DNA of 64,000 nucleotides from Bryoerythrophyllum caledonicum. Taxonomy: Eukaryota > Streptophyta > Bryopsida > Pottiales > Pottiaceae. The notes beneath the pieces are model-generated. The model made no database searches. It saw only the letters and a list, made by a program, of their open reading frames with translations, and was not told the origin of the DNA. The stretch spans positions 21,769,332 to 21,833,331 of the forward strand of contig OZ020516.1 of NCBI GenBank assembly GCA_963971425.1, read 5' to 3'. This document shows, in pieces, positions 11,958 to 24,139 of this stretch. The position numbers and the translations under genes were made by a program. The number at the start of each line of letters is the position of its first letter. Position 1 is the first letter of the stretch.

Positions 11958-12646
11958 CACGAAAAGTTTTAGAAGTTCAAGTATGGAATGAGAGAGTTAA
12001 ACCAAGCGACCTAATTAGATTTATACTTCAAAATAATCAATTATTATATTTTGTCAAATAATAGTTGAAAAGCATGATAAAGTTTATGACAAAATTTTTG
12101 GCAAGTCTAGATCCGGTTTATGCGTCGCGCTAGATTAAACACATAATGGAGACTAAAAATGTTCAAAATGATGGCGTTCTTGCTATAAGCAACATCTCCG
12201 ATCTACTTGACCACAAAATAGATAAATTTCCAGTTGGAAAGTGAAATGAGTGAGGTATTTTTAGTGTAAATCAACGTGTAGTAGTCGAACTTTGGGATGT
12301 ACATTTATACACTTAAGTTATTAGTAAGCATGTAAGATTAGCTAAGCGCGCTTCCAAAAATCTCAAAAAAATGTACAAAATAGCGGTAGTGCAAGTAAAT
12401 ATAGTCTCACCAGGTCATAAAGGTTGTGCTAATCAATAATTTCTAATTATTAATACTGATAAATGACAGCGGGTGACAGCTAAATAGCTATGATAAGCTC
12501 TGACAAAAAATTTCACTATTGAATATAGCAATAATGAAGTGTATTGTGGACAGTAGACTTCTGTTGATTTTCATGAGCAACATCTTCAATTCACGAATTG
12601 ATGAATCAGATAAGTTGGGTGAGATGGGAAATCTGGCATATCTCAG
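11958..12646. promoter_or_regulatory. Divergent intergenic region of the MULE genes
   Basis: The transposase gene runs left from 11957 and the accessory gene runs right from 12647, so these 0.7 kb of AT-rich DNA presumably hold both promoters. No TATA box or motif was convincing enough to place. The gene pairing is seen; the promoter function is inference. Confidence 0.5.
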
Positions 12647-15600
12647 ATGACTGGAAAGTGTAGCTACCAATCTCTTGTTCCATCGTGTGAGAAGAAGAGG
12701 AGGCGTAGAAAGCGAGGTATTTTGTTCTCAAGTCGTAAGGAGTTGCAGAGATCTAGGATGGGAAAGCGAAAGGCATTTTGTAGTCAGGTGGACATTTCCG
12801 AAACCGCAAAGGTGTTGTCCTTTAACTCCACCGAGCGTGATAGTGATTGCGAACTTCAAAACATTGAAGAGAATGAAGGAGAGTCATTGTCTCAGGTATT
12901 GGTAATAGCGTTGTTGAAGATATTCGACCAGTAGGGTCGGTTACATGCTAGCCCCAAAGTTGTCTTTGAATTTCTTCTCAAATGTTATTCCATGCTATGT
13001 ACGTGTGATATCAAAGTGTTTTAAGCCTGTCTATTGAACTTCTTTCGCATGGGTTTGTCAGGCAAAAGTTGCGGGAGGAAGCGAAGCACAATGCCACGAT
13101 ATATCGGGTAGTATATCATCTCCACAAATGAGGCCTTCGAGAGAAGAGGTTAGCTTTCACTATTCATACTCAAGTCAGATGTATTTTCACTTCACATTCA
13201 TAACTTATATAGCACGGCCCTAATCTCAGTACACCAATTTCCAAAAACACGTAAATGATAAAGTATTGATCATAGATACTCATCTGCATCAAATACATGG
13301 GGCACAAGTTTAGGTTGACCTTTCACAGTGAAGCAAGTGTGTGTTTGTTTTTGGAACTTGAAAAGTCCTTACTCTATCAAGGTCCCAAATGGCATCTTCT
13401 CAAAGATAATGAATTGAGTCGTATTTGTTGTACAAATATAGTCTCTTGTCTTATGTGAAAAATAGCATACCAATCCAAGTAAAATATTTTCACAAATTGT
13501 CACTCATTGTCGGCCAAGGTACCAAAAAACTTCTCCTTTTCCACATAAAACCTAGAAAACTTTATATTTTCCACTTTATAATTTTTATGATACAGACAAC
13601 AATATGTGGTGTAAACCTTCTTATTGACCATTCGGATTACCAATCTTAAATATAATAAGTTCACAAAAAATTAAAGTGTGAATTGGCAAATTTTGAACCT
13701 CCCTTCCATGCACAGTTGTTTTGAATATGCTACACCTGTCTTCTACCTCCAAAAATTGGTGTATAAGGAACTAACATCATGCTTAACAAGATGGTAATGG
13801 ACTTAGACTTTGTGTAGTGCAAAATTTTGACTCTAAGTGAAGTCAAAGTCTGCTGATCCAGTTAACGCAGCAAACATAATGAATCGTGTGCTTGACTTCA
13901 ATCACTAAAATATTTCAATCCGTGCGGTCACAGTTTATGATTTTTTTTGAGTATGTTACTGAGTTAGTCTTAATTGAGATCCTACGGTCAAAACTACCTT
14001 AGGGGCTAAGTTATGTTGGACGGCCATCTCAACATGTTAGGCTGTTCGTATTATTCGTGTGAACGATTGAGGATGGATGATTTTTCTCCACGAAGATAGT
14101 TCGGTTTAGGGTAAACGTCTGTCCACGCCCAGGAATGCTTTTCTACGACGGCGGCTTCCTGACCTCTTCTCTTCGTCTCTTGCTTTCACAGGCCGAAATG
14201 AGATTGTAGTGAAGGTCTCTTGGTGAAGGTCTCTGTTCATGTTCTTACGCATTCTGTAGGTGTGGCAGGTATCGGGAGGCACGAGCAAGGAAATGGCTGC
14301 ACCGGCAGTACCGTCACCAAGCGTTGAGGTATGATAACTGACCTTAATGTGGACTTGCTTCGGGTTAGGGTTTGGAGTATGTAGAAAAAGTGCAGAAATT
14401 TGTGACGTCGTTGGTTTGTGCTTGGATTCAATTCCTGAAGCGCTCTCTCTCGACGTATTACAAACTGTTAGGAATCCCTCTCCAACTTTCTTGGTTACCT
14501 CTCCCGAAGTTTTATCTACCCAAAGATTCTTGCCCGGCATGACCTGAAGAAGGTCGAAAGGAGACCTCGTGCACGAGGCCTCCTATGGGACTGGCTCGGT
14601 TAGTGTCTATTCCGACTTCCACACCGGTTCGAGACTATTCCGACTTACTACCTGGTTCTACGGCCTGGTATTCCTGTTCCAGACTATTTCCGGTTACTGT
14701 TCGTGTACCTATTCCAGACTTATCCCGGTTATTTTTCAAGACTATTCCCGACTTCCTTGCTGAAGTATCGGTGTGCAGATTTCAACAGATGGTGCTAGTT
14801 CGGGTTCGAGTATCGCAACTTGGAAGTTCGAGTATCGAGTTCGAGTATCACAACTTGCAAGTTTGGGTTCGGGTTCCAGTATCACAACTTACAAGTTCGA
14901 GTATCGGCGATTCTGCCTGAACATTATCAAACATTATTGCGATTAGTGCAAGTTTAGGTTCGCTGATACAAACATTATCTTGATTCTGATATGTGCAAGT
15001 TCAGAATCAAGATTCTGAAGTTTTGGTTCGTTGATACGTGCGATATGTGCAATTTATCGACCAACCACGATATCTTGATTCTGAAGTTTAGGTTCGGCGG
15101 TATGTGCAAGTTATCGCGATAAGTTTGGATTCTGAAGTACCGGCGATAAATCCAAGTTATTGCTGATACAAACAATATCGCGATTCTGAAGTACCGGCGA
15201 TAAGTCCAAGTTATTGCTGATTCAAACAATATCGCGATTCTGAAGTACCGGCGATAAGTCCAAGTTATTGCTGATACAAACAATATCGTGGTTGGTTCAT
15301 GATTACAGATTCTGGTGATAGTGGTTGGTGCATGAGTGGTGATATCGGTTGACTCATCGCTATCGGTTGAATGGTGATATCAGTTGACTCATGTGGACAG
15401 GAAAGTGGTGATTTCGGTTAAGTGGTGATATCAGTTGACTTATGTGGACAGAAGAGTGGTGATATCGGTTGAGTGGTGATTCCGATACATGGTGATAGCG
15501 GTGGGTGCATGAGTACCGATTATGGTGATAGTGGTTGGTGCATGAGTGGTGCTATCGGTTGACTCATGAGTTAACGGTTGGCTCATGTGCTACTCGGTTG

Positions 15601-18600
15601 AGTGCTGATACCGATACATGGTGATAATGGTTGGTGCATGAGTACCGATTCTGGTGATAGTGATTGGCGCAGTAGTGGTGCTGTCGGGATAGTGCATGAT
15701 AGTCGTTGGTGCATGATAGCGGCCTGGGCTGGTGACATGTAAGTGTGCTCCAGTGCTGATGAGCAGTATGGCTTTTACCTGGCTTGTCAACGCTTCTCGT
15801 ACTGCCATTTAGCAACTGGACAATCATTCGAGGTGCTAGCACACATTGACGGAGTCTTGGGGCGACACTGCAACCGCGCCTGGCAGGTTCCACGATTCCT
15901 TTAAGCATTTGGTTTTTTGCTTGAATTCTTCGCTGTCGAGTCCCGATGGCAACTCCAGACTCCCGAACTCCATCACCTGTCCCGAAATACTTCTTGTCCA
16001 CCTGTCCCGACATGTCCTGAACGAGGTCGCGAGGATACCTCGTTCACGAGGCCTCATCAATGTTGGTGCGTGTTGTTGCAGGAGTCCAGATGATCATGCA
16101 AGAGCTACAGTTCTGATCCCCTACAGTATTTCCAGGTCACGACTCCTTCCTCCCGAGATCAAACTCATGTCCCGAATTCCTTCCTGTCCAACTGTCCCGA
16201 CATCACCTGAAGAAGACCGGGAGTAGACCTCGTGGACGAGGCCTCATCCATGTTGGTGCATGATGGTGCATGAAACCTGATGCTGGAGTTTCCGGTCCCG
16301 ATATTCCTTCATGTCCCGATATTCCTTCTAGGCCTCTCATCTCTTCCTGTCCCGATATCCTTCCCGTCCACCTATCCCGACATGACAGCGTCAAGGTCGG
16401 AAGGAGACCTCGTTCACGAGGCCTCCTTCAACAGGGTGCCGATCCTTGTAAACCACAGCTACACTGTCCCGATTGCTGCTACAGTGTCCCAATAACTAAC
16501 CCGATTACTATGGATGGTCTCGTGGTGTCGCTGGAGTGGAATGGCACGATTGAAGTTGACCGATTCCCGCATGTTGGAGTGGACATGCTGGAATGGAGTG
16601 GACCGATTGCTGGCTCCCGATTAGTGGCTCGGGGAAGCAGTTAATCGGGTTTGTGACTCAGGACTCCCGACTACTTTCTGTTCTCCCAAATTCCTTCCTC
16701 TCCTCTTGTCCTAAAAATCTTTCTCTCCTCCTATCCCAACAGGACTTGGAGAAGGTCGGAAGGAGACCTCGTGCACGAGGCCTCCTTCGGCAGATCCTGA
16801 TCACTGTGAACGTGCACGAGGTCAACAGTGTCCTGATTACTCTAGCCTTCATAGTTCTGGAGTTGACTCGCATGAATCACCGGACCATGTGCTACCGTGG
16901 ACCTGTGATACTGGCTCGAATGTACTGGACCTGTGCTACAGTGGACTTGTGTTGGCAGGCGCGATTGTAGTGGACCTGTGTTACTGGCTCGGGGACGCAT
17001 TTTTCCGGGTTCACGAGGTTGTTGTTAAGTCGCTGGATTTGACTCGAGGCGAGCACCGTAAATGGTTTAGGGATCCATCATAGGAATTATTTATCAGCTT
17101 GGAATATTGAGCTAGACAGATCGTGCCAATTTTTCTGCTTGCCTTATATCCCGACAGGACTTGGAGAATGACGGAAGGAGACCTCGTGCACGAGGCCTCC
17201 TTCGACAGTGTTCTGATCACTGTGAACGTGCACGAGGACTACAGTTTCCCGATTACTCTGGTCTTCATAGTTCTGGAGTTGACTGGTGCGAATGTAGTGA
17301 CTCTGTGCTACAGTGGACCTGTGATACTGGGTCGAATGTAGTGGACCTGTGCTACAATGGACTTGTGTTGGCAGGGGCGAATGTAGTGGACTTGTGTTAC
17401 TGGCTCGGGGACGCAGTTTTTCGGGTTCACGAGGTTATTGTTTGGTCGCTGGATTTGACTCGAGGCGAGCACCGTAAATAATTTAGGGATCCACTATAGA
17501 TATTATTTTTCAGCAGGAATATTGAGCCAGGCAGATCGTGGCAATTTTTCTGCTTGCCTTATATCCCGACAGGACTTGGAGAATGACGGAAGGAGACCTC
17601 GTGCACGAGGCCTCCTTCGACAGTGTTCTGATCACTGTGAACGTGCACGAGGACTACAGTTTCCCGATTACTCTGGTCTTCATAGTTCTGGAGTTGACTG
17701 GTGCGAATGTAGTGACTCTGTGCTACAGTGGACCTGTGATACTGGGTCGAATGTAGTAGACCTGTGCTACAATGGACTTGTGTTGGCAGGGGCGAATGTA
17801 GTGGACTTGTGTTACTGGCTCGGGGACGCAGTTTTTCGGGTTCACGAGGTTATTGTTTGGTCGCTGGATTTGACTTGAGGCGAGCACCGTAAATAATTTA
17901 GGGATCCACTATAGATATTATTTTTCAGCAGGAATATTGAGCCAGGCAGATCGTGGCAATTTTTCTGCTTGCCTTATATCCTGAACGTTCTTATATTTTT
18001 TGAGAGGAGGTCAATATTGCTGTTCCACTGAAGCCTCGTGGGCGAGGGCTTCTGTATTGTATTTAGTGTTTCTGGTTCAGAAGCATGGAGCACGACTTAA
18101 TTGTGGCAAGACAAACATGGTTTATTTGCTGATTCTGGTCTTTGGCACCAGGAAGCAACCCAAAGTCCAAAAATTTAATGCCTGAAAGTTCAAGAGTTGC
18201 CAAACACTAAAGCCTCGTACACTATTCTCTCTGATATGTTTCTAAAATATTGTGGGCACGGCAGGCTGATCTTGGCGAAGCGGGCGAGGATCTTCGGGAC
18301 AACATGTTGGAAAGTTCACCATTGGTGAATACTACACCAAGTAATGGGGTGAGTACGAAGCTCTGAAATTTAATAATGATTGGTATTTTCATGTTCAAAT
18401 CTAAAAAATATATAGTTCATGTAGATGGTGATACTATGTAAAGTTCATTTATTTTGACTCTGAATATTTGTGCATGTAGATGGTGGAATTTGGAATGGAT
18501 AAGTTAACTTTGAGGAATATATTTCCTAAATACTGTATTGTTTGTTTGATACTAGGGAGATGAAAATGACACTCAAGATGTCGATGATCATAATCACAGC

Positions 18601-21600
18601 CCCGTTATTCAGGTTAGTCACTTCTTCAATTTCTTCCTAGCAATACTTTGGATTTATCATACCTTGGTATAATTTCTGCTAAGTTACTCATATTGCCTTT
18701 TGTAGAACGATCCCACTAGCGATTCTGAAGATTCGTCACCAAAGTGTCCGGATGGATTGGTCAGTTCATTCGAGGGCGAAAGAGCAAGACGACTTCATCA
18801 GAAGTCTAATTTCGTGACTGTCCTGGAGAGCATGCGCGTTACGAAGGGTCCTTTTTATGTGCCACTTTGCAGGATGATTGCTCTTCCACGAGTTCGGCCG
18901 ATTCAAGAGATTGACGTGTGTGCGTTGCAGAAGAGATTTGAAGGCGGCTATATTGATGGAGATCGTGCATTCTACATATCCATCTATGATGACCAAGAAA
19001 TGACACATGATGTTTCCCCACATATAAAGTCAACCTGGGATTCACATTGGATTGCAGCAAATGATAAGTTTGAGGAGATGTTGAGCTCTACTCCAGAGTT
19101 AGCTGCATTCAGTGGCAAAATGTTTTATGTTTGGGACGGAAATCATAGGTACAATGCGTGGTGGCGTTTCATTCAAGAACAGCATGGCAATGACCCAAAT
19201 TGGCACTATAATGTCCAGTGTATCGTATTGAATCCGACAGGGAGGATATCTGTGTTACTGAATTGCATGCACGATGTCAACTGGTACATTCTCTAACACT
19301 TATCCATTCTCTTATGAAATCATTCAGTTCTTTTTTGCTACTTAGAGCTAACTAGAACTTATTTTCTGCGTGTGCCCATTCAGGTCAACACAAAACGATT
19401 TTGTGAAGACCAGCCTTCCTGCAAAACTCCAACGTATACGATTTTATGGTGGGCTGAAGTTAGAAGATTTCAAGGATCTCTTGACAGCTGAGGAATTCAA
19501 GACGTGCATGAAAGTTCGGCAATCCCGTGCAGCATGGTTCCCGTTAACAGTTGATGTTTTCATATAGTTCTTATATCGGGTAGGGTTTAGCACTCGATAA
19601 ATATTTGTAATTTTTGACTTTGTAACCACGTTTGAGTTTGTGAAGTATACCAATATTTTGAAACATGATTGCAGCAAGATATTTCTCGGGCTTCTGATGA
19701 AGCGGCCATTGAATACGAGAAGAGGACATCAGTGGAGGAGAGAAGTGCTGAAGGAGTATGGAAGGTCATGAGCGACGCCGCAGCCAATACCGTGAAGGCA
19801 ATTAAGGGCAAGGACTTTCAGAAGTACCTTGCAGTTGCCAATCCCAAGAATGGCGAGGACTTCTTCCATGAGGTAAACAATTATGAACATAAATTGTTTG
19901 AAATGTAAAGCATAATTAGAATTGATTAGAATCTTGTTTGTTGATACATAGTGATTTTATTTTAACTTCATTACTTTTGGCAGATCAATTTTCATTTCAG
20001 TCACTTTAAAAAGACTGAAATGACCATAGAAAAGTTACAAAAAGTGGCAACGGCAGCGGTGGAGCCTCATTTCAAAGGCAGGTGGCTGCATTTTTGGAAC
20101 TCTCCAGCAATGGTGAGATCGGCTTTCCGCTTTCCAGCTACGCAAATCAAAGATGGCGCTCTTGATTCCTTTCTCAATCGTGCAACTTTTTGGGCACAGG
20201 TATTGAAATTACTTATCAGTTTCTAATGACTTATGTGACAGTTTTTGCATCATGATCATTACGTATGAGTACTGACTTTTCAAATTCATGTTATCAGCTG
20301 GAGGACAAATTTATTGCCCATTTTGACGAAATTTGTGCAACGGGCACAATTTCAGTGAACTGGGACGCTTCCCCAAGTATTGAAAAGCCCTCCGAATATG
20401 TAGAAAAATGGCGCATGGTTTTATGGGAGAAGGCGTATATGGTCATTGTGCATCCAGGGTTAAAACCACCATTAATCAGAAGAATACAAAGTTTGATGTG
20501 TTGCCTGGAGCTGATCTCGCCATCAAACGAGTTCTATACAGGTATATCTCTAGTGGCTGTCCTAGTTCATTGTTGTTTAAATATCTTCTTATTCTAAATC
20601 GCTTATTAAAGTCAGATTTTGTCTCTTCAGGTACATTGTGAGAGAGCTGATACCTAAAAACGCTCTTCAGCAATCTGTGTGCCCTTCATTTCTGTCAACT
20701 TGGATTCAGCCTTCATCAGATTTGTGCATCTTTACCGAGCTTCAGAAGAAGAGGTATTCTACTCGAGTATTACACGGTGGTGGATGGTACCTGGAATGCT
20801 CTATCAACTTCGTTCCAGATGCGGAGAAAGACCTCTTTCAAGGTCTTGTAGATATTTCTGAACTTCTCACGTCAACAACATTGGAGGAGCCAGAGGTAGA
20901 AATTGTGGAGCAGTCGTCATCCCCACCAGTTCTAGTCCAAGAGGAGACGTCTGGAAAGAAGAAGCGTCTATCGAAGGCTGAGAAGGAAAAACTTATCAAA
21001 GACGCGGAGGTTGCAAAGAAGGCTGAGATAGATGCAGCTGTTGCAGCCGCCCTTGCTGAGAGAGGTTCATTGGATCTTTCTTTCATGCCAGATGCATCAG
21101 ATTTGCCTAGGAACGAGGTCGAGGCATGGAACTCTCCTCCATTAATGGCGTCATCTCACGCCGCAGGATCAAGCCATGTTGAAGTTATAAGGATGGAAGT
21201 GCAACAGCGCAAGCAACGTCAATTTTTAGTTTCTGAGTCATCCGTTCCGCCAGTGCCAGCTGTCTCATCAGAATGTTTCATCAAAAACATATCAATGTTT
21301 TCTATCATGCAGTCTCTTTCAGAGATTGGAGGTCCACCGCAACTTTGGGAGGAACTACATCAATTTATTTCGAAGGTTAGATTATGTTATCCTTCTTGAT
21401 TTTTATTTTTTCATAATCAGATTTACACAGTTGTTGTACAATCATTGGTTTTTTTTGCTTCTAGGTTGGTGCAGGTAGATCGCGATCAGTTTCAAACGAA
21501 AATTGCAAACACACCGGATTGGATCTTATAGTGGCTGACATTCCTGAGAGTTTGCCAGTTCCTGGGATTTCTCAATCCATTGATGTCATCCCTGCATGGA

Positions 21601-22743
21601 ATTTGAGGCCGGAGAGTTATATTGATACGATTTTTGAGTTCGCTGACAACTATCTTCATGACAACGCTGCGTTGCTCCTACTTCATCCAAATGATAGGGA
21701 GTTACAACTTGAGATTGATGATTGTGCTTCTACATACGACTTCAAACTCCTCATCGACTGGTGGGCTTTGAACGAGCTTCCTCTAGCTCTGCCTCGAGAT
21801 CCTTCTGCAACAGTAAGCTCGTTTCCAATTGTCTTCATAGTTCTGAGCTGTAGTCTTCAAGATCCCCTTCGTCATTCTAATCCATAATATTCATTATTGT
21901 TATTTCTCAGGGAACGCGTTTCTGTGTTCAGCTGTTTGTTCGTGACGCTCCCATCGTCTCGACATTTTCAGTTCGCTCTCCACTTCGAGAGCTCGACATC
22001 TTGTTCAATCCTGTGAATATTGCTTCACAGCTCAAGAATAAAGACTCACCTTGGCGGGGGGCTCGAGAGAAAGCGGTTGATCTCATGAAGACAGTTCTTG
22101 AATCCCTCACAAAAGTTGGGGATATTGTTTTAGATTGGAATGCCTCTACGGGTAAGCATTTGTTTAATATTATTGTATACTTAACTTATTCATATACCCC
22201 ACCTATATTTTATATTTTCTAACGCTTTGTATTTTTTAGGACCAACTATTCGGGCGTGCCAATCATTGGGCCGTCACATATTGGCTTTTGAAGAAGACTC
22301 GGAGATTTTCCAAGCCTTGCTCGCACCGCTAATTCCAAAGGCAAACGCAAAATTGACTGTGGAGAACAGGAGGAATGTACGTCGTACTCAAGGAGAACCA
22401 CCACAGAAGAAGCAAAAAAGTAGTCGTATTCCTTCTTGTAAGTAAGTTCAAAACATTCTTTTGTTTTCATCGTTGTTAACAAAATATGTGTACGGTTTTC
22501 ATTTGAATTCTAAACCTATTGTTTCTCTGTTTCTTTTGCAGAGCTATGCCGCTAGTTTTATCTCCAGATTCTTCTTTTTCTCTCCCTATATGGGCTCGAA
22601 GAACTGCAGAGATTCTATCAACTATGAATTCTCCTCTCCCAACACGTCAACGGCGGAGGTATGACAAAGATGTTATCCGTTATATAGATGCAGAGGCAGA
22701 GGTTGGTAATGGAAGCGAGGGTAGTTCAGATGATACGGAGTAG
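12647..22743 (+). CDS. MULE accessory protein: ParB-like plus DNA methyltransferase-like
   Basis: Fifteen exons join with consistent phases: 12647-12895, 13062-13148, 14269-14328, 18265-18348, 18556-18612, 18706-19283, 19384-19549, 19675-19872, 19984-20199, 20298-20541, 20631-21375, 21465-21812, 21911-22151, 22240-22441, 22542-22743, giving about 1,225 residues. The N-terminus has a basic KKRRRRKR patch, a likely nuclear signal. Residues about 225-360 resemble a ParB/Srx-type domain, with VWDGNHR as the DGNHR signature. A Lys/Glu/Ala-rich coiled-coil-like stretch lies near 20960-21060. Residues about 910-1120 follow the permuted beta-class order of DNA N6-A/N4-C methyltransferases: LDLIVADIPES (motif IV position), PWRGAREKAVDLM (motif X-like), then GDIVLDWNASTG (motif I) and RHILAFEED. 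Catalytic DPPY is replaced by DIPE and FxGxG by NASTG, so activity is doubtful. Exon 10 is one base out of phase with exon 11, probably a 1-nt loss near 20462. The first three exons are less certain than the rest. Confidence 0.72.
15128..15289. repeat. 54-bp tandem repeat, three copies
   Basis: Units begin GATTCTGAAGTACCGGCGAT at 15128, 15182 and 15236, an exact 54-bp period with one or two differences per copy. Each contains CAATATCG and AAGTTATTGCTGAT. Confidence 0.9.
15300..15720. repeat. Degenerate short tandem array
   Basis: Irregular repeats of words such as GTGGTGATATCGGTTGACTC and GTGATAGTGGTTGGTGCATG, about 20-50 bp apart. The apparent protein frames (for example 15564-16013 minus) only translate this array. 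Confidence 0.7.
17101..17999. repeat. 415-bp tandem duplication
   Basis: 17101-17515 and 17516-17930 are almost identical, and a third copy starts at 17931 but breaks off after about 60 bp. A more diverged copy of the same unit covers about 16680-17085. Each unit contains one CCTCGTGCACGAGG palindrome. Confidence 0.9.
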
Positions 22744-24139
22744 TTGTTTGGTGTATTAATTTTCATTTCTGATTCAGTAAGATCGTATTTGCTAGTCCAA
22801 CTAGGGTCTACCGAAATTGGATATTGATCTTGTATTGGTTTTAATTATTCCTAAACAATTATATATTGAAACATGCCCTTTAGTTTGTTTCCATCTTATT
22901 TGGTATTCGGACACTGAAAATTACTAATCTGAATCAAAACTTATTTGAATTTGTAACTGCGTACGAATTTGTCAAATAGATATGTATTCTACTTTTCAAG
23001 CTAAGTATGCAACTCAAGGCTGCACATAATTTGCAATGGCAGATGTTAAAAATTGAAGTTTTGGTTGTTATTCTACTTTGTCATTGAGTAATGAATTAGT
23101 ATTTAGTACCACATAGAATGCAAGAGTGAATGATAGAATGTACAATGTATGGCGCACGGAGTATTGCTAGGACCCTAAACCGTACATATAAAAATACATT
23201 CTAAGAAAATAAATGAGTTAATTTCTGATGAGCAAATAGATACATGACTTCTTGAATAGAAAATATCAAAATTAAAAATGGGCAGATAAACCAAGAAAAG
23301 GTATTTTTTGAAGAGTTGTATAATAATTGTACAATACAGATATAATCTTGTCTACCCTAAATCCTAAACCCTAAATTCTAAGATTCTAAATCAATGTTCA
23401 AATAAAATACTATAGTCTCTAGATCATGCTAACACATCAAAATGTGTATCTATATCAAAAAAGAAATTCAGGATGAGAAATCCGTCTGATGGATGAACAC
23501 ATAAATGAAAATGGACCGTCAAATAAATGAACGCTACGAAACAGATCCACAATTTCTTTGCATGTGCCCTTTGGAGGAATCCATTGAATGTGCCCTTTGA
23601 AGGAATCCTTTGAATGTACCATATAGAGGAATCCTTTGAATGTGTCCTTTCATTAGGATTTGGATTTGATCTAATCTAAAATTTAAAGTTTTTATCTACA
23701 TACATTTGTTTAACTTAAGATTGCCCATGGTCCGTCGGTTAGGACGGGGTTCCACTTTATTTTTGAAGTGGATTTAAACTAGGGTAACATTTACATGCAC
23801 TCCAAAAACATATGTACTTTTCCATTTAGATTCAATTTGAGCTTATAGGTTTTAAAATACAAAACATACAAACGTAAATTTAACACACCAAACTCCGCTC
23901 TCCCCGTCGGGACGACGGGCGCCAACCCTAGTTTCCCTCATAATAAGAATGCGAGTCCTTTCATCCACGGCCATAGGGCATTTCATGAAACTATACTGAT
24001 TCACTCTTTTGTTTTAAACCAAAGTTTCAATTATAGTGTATAATAATCCACGGCCATAGATCCTCTCCCAAGCTAAAAACTATTTCCCTAAACCGTACCC
24101 CTAAACCTAAACTCACTTTTTTCTGCTCAAACCCATTTT
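22744..24139. other. MULE right subterminal region
   Basis: AT-rich non-coding DNA downstream of the accessory gene. At about 23565-23655 a unit containing GGAATCC-TTGAATGT-CC is repeated about four times at ~28-bp spacing. A short telomere-like CCTAAACCCTAAA lies near 23360. No gene is seen. Confidence 0.6.

Larger units (their letters stand above)
14565..18047. repeat. Eight interspersed palindromes centred on CCTCGTGCACGAGG
   Basis: Copies at 14565, 16038, 16228, 16408, 16767, 17182, 17597 and 18034 (14-bp core; some with one or two changes such as CCTCGTTCACGAGG). In four copies (14565, 16767, 17182, 17597) the core is the exact palindrome and the arms extend to AAGGAG on the left and CTCC(TT) on the right, giving a near-perfect inverted repeat of about 26-28 bp. 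Spacing is about 180-190 bp for some, 359 once (about twice that) and 415 for the last full copies. They sit on one strand context, often preceded by TCCCGACA and AGGTCGGA. Confidence 0.85.
14329..18264 (+). repeat. Minisatellite-filled intron of the accessory gene
   Basis: Between exon donor GAG|GTATGA and acceptor GGCAG|GCTGAT lie 3.9 kb built mostly of several unrelated tandem or degenerate repeats. These are TTCGAGTATC/CACAACTT words (14790-14915), a 54-bp array (15128-15289), degenerate GGTGATA-CGGTTG-CATGA units (15300-15720), and dispersed palindromes plus a 415-bp duplication (16000-18050). Short frames inside it are by-products of the repeats and are not genes. Confidence 0.7.

Noticed and set aside
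15564-17878. Several 60-150-codon frames (for example 17161-17481 and 17522-17878)
   Set aside because: They translate tandem repeats and recur only because the DNA is duplicated; no domain is seen.
14565-18047. CRISPR-like appearance of repeated palindromes with spacers
   Set aside because: Spacers are hundreds of bases and repeated among themselves, spacing is irregular, there are no cas genes, and the context is a eukaryotic transposon intron.
23340-23380. Interstitial telomere (CCTAAACCCTAAA)
   Set aside because: Only about two units; also seen near 51,930. Too short to call a telomeric remnant.
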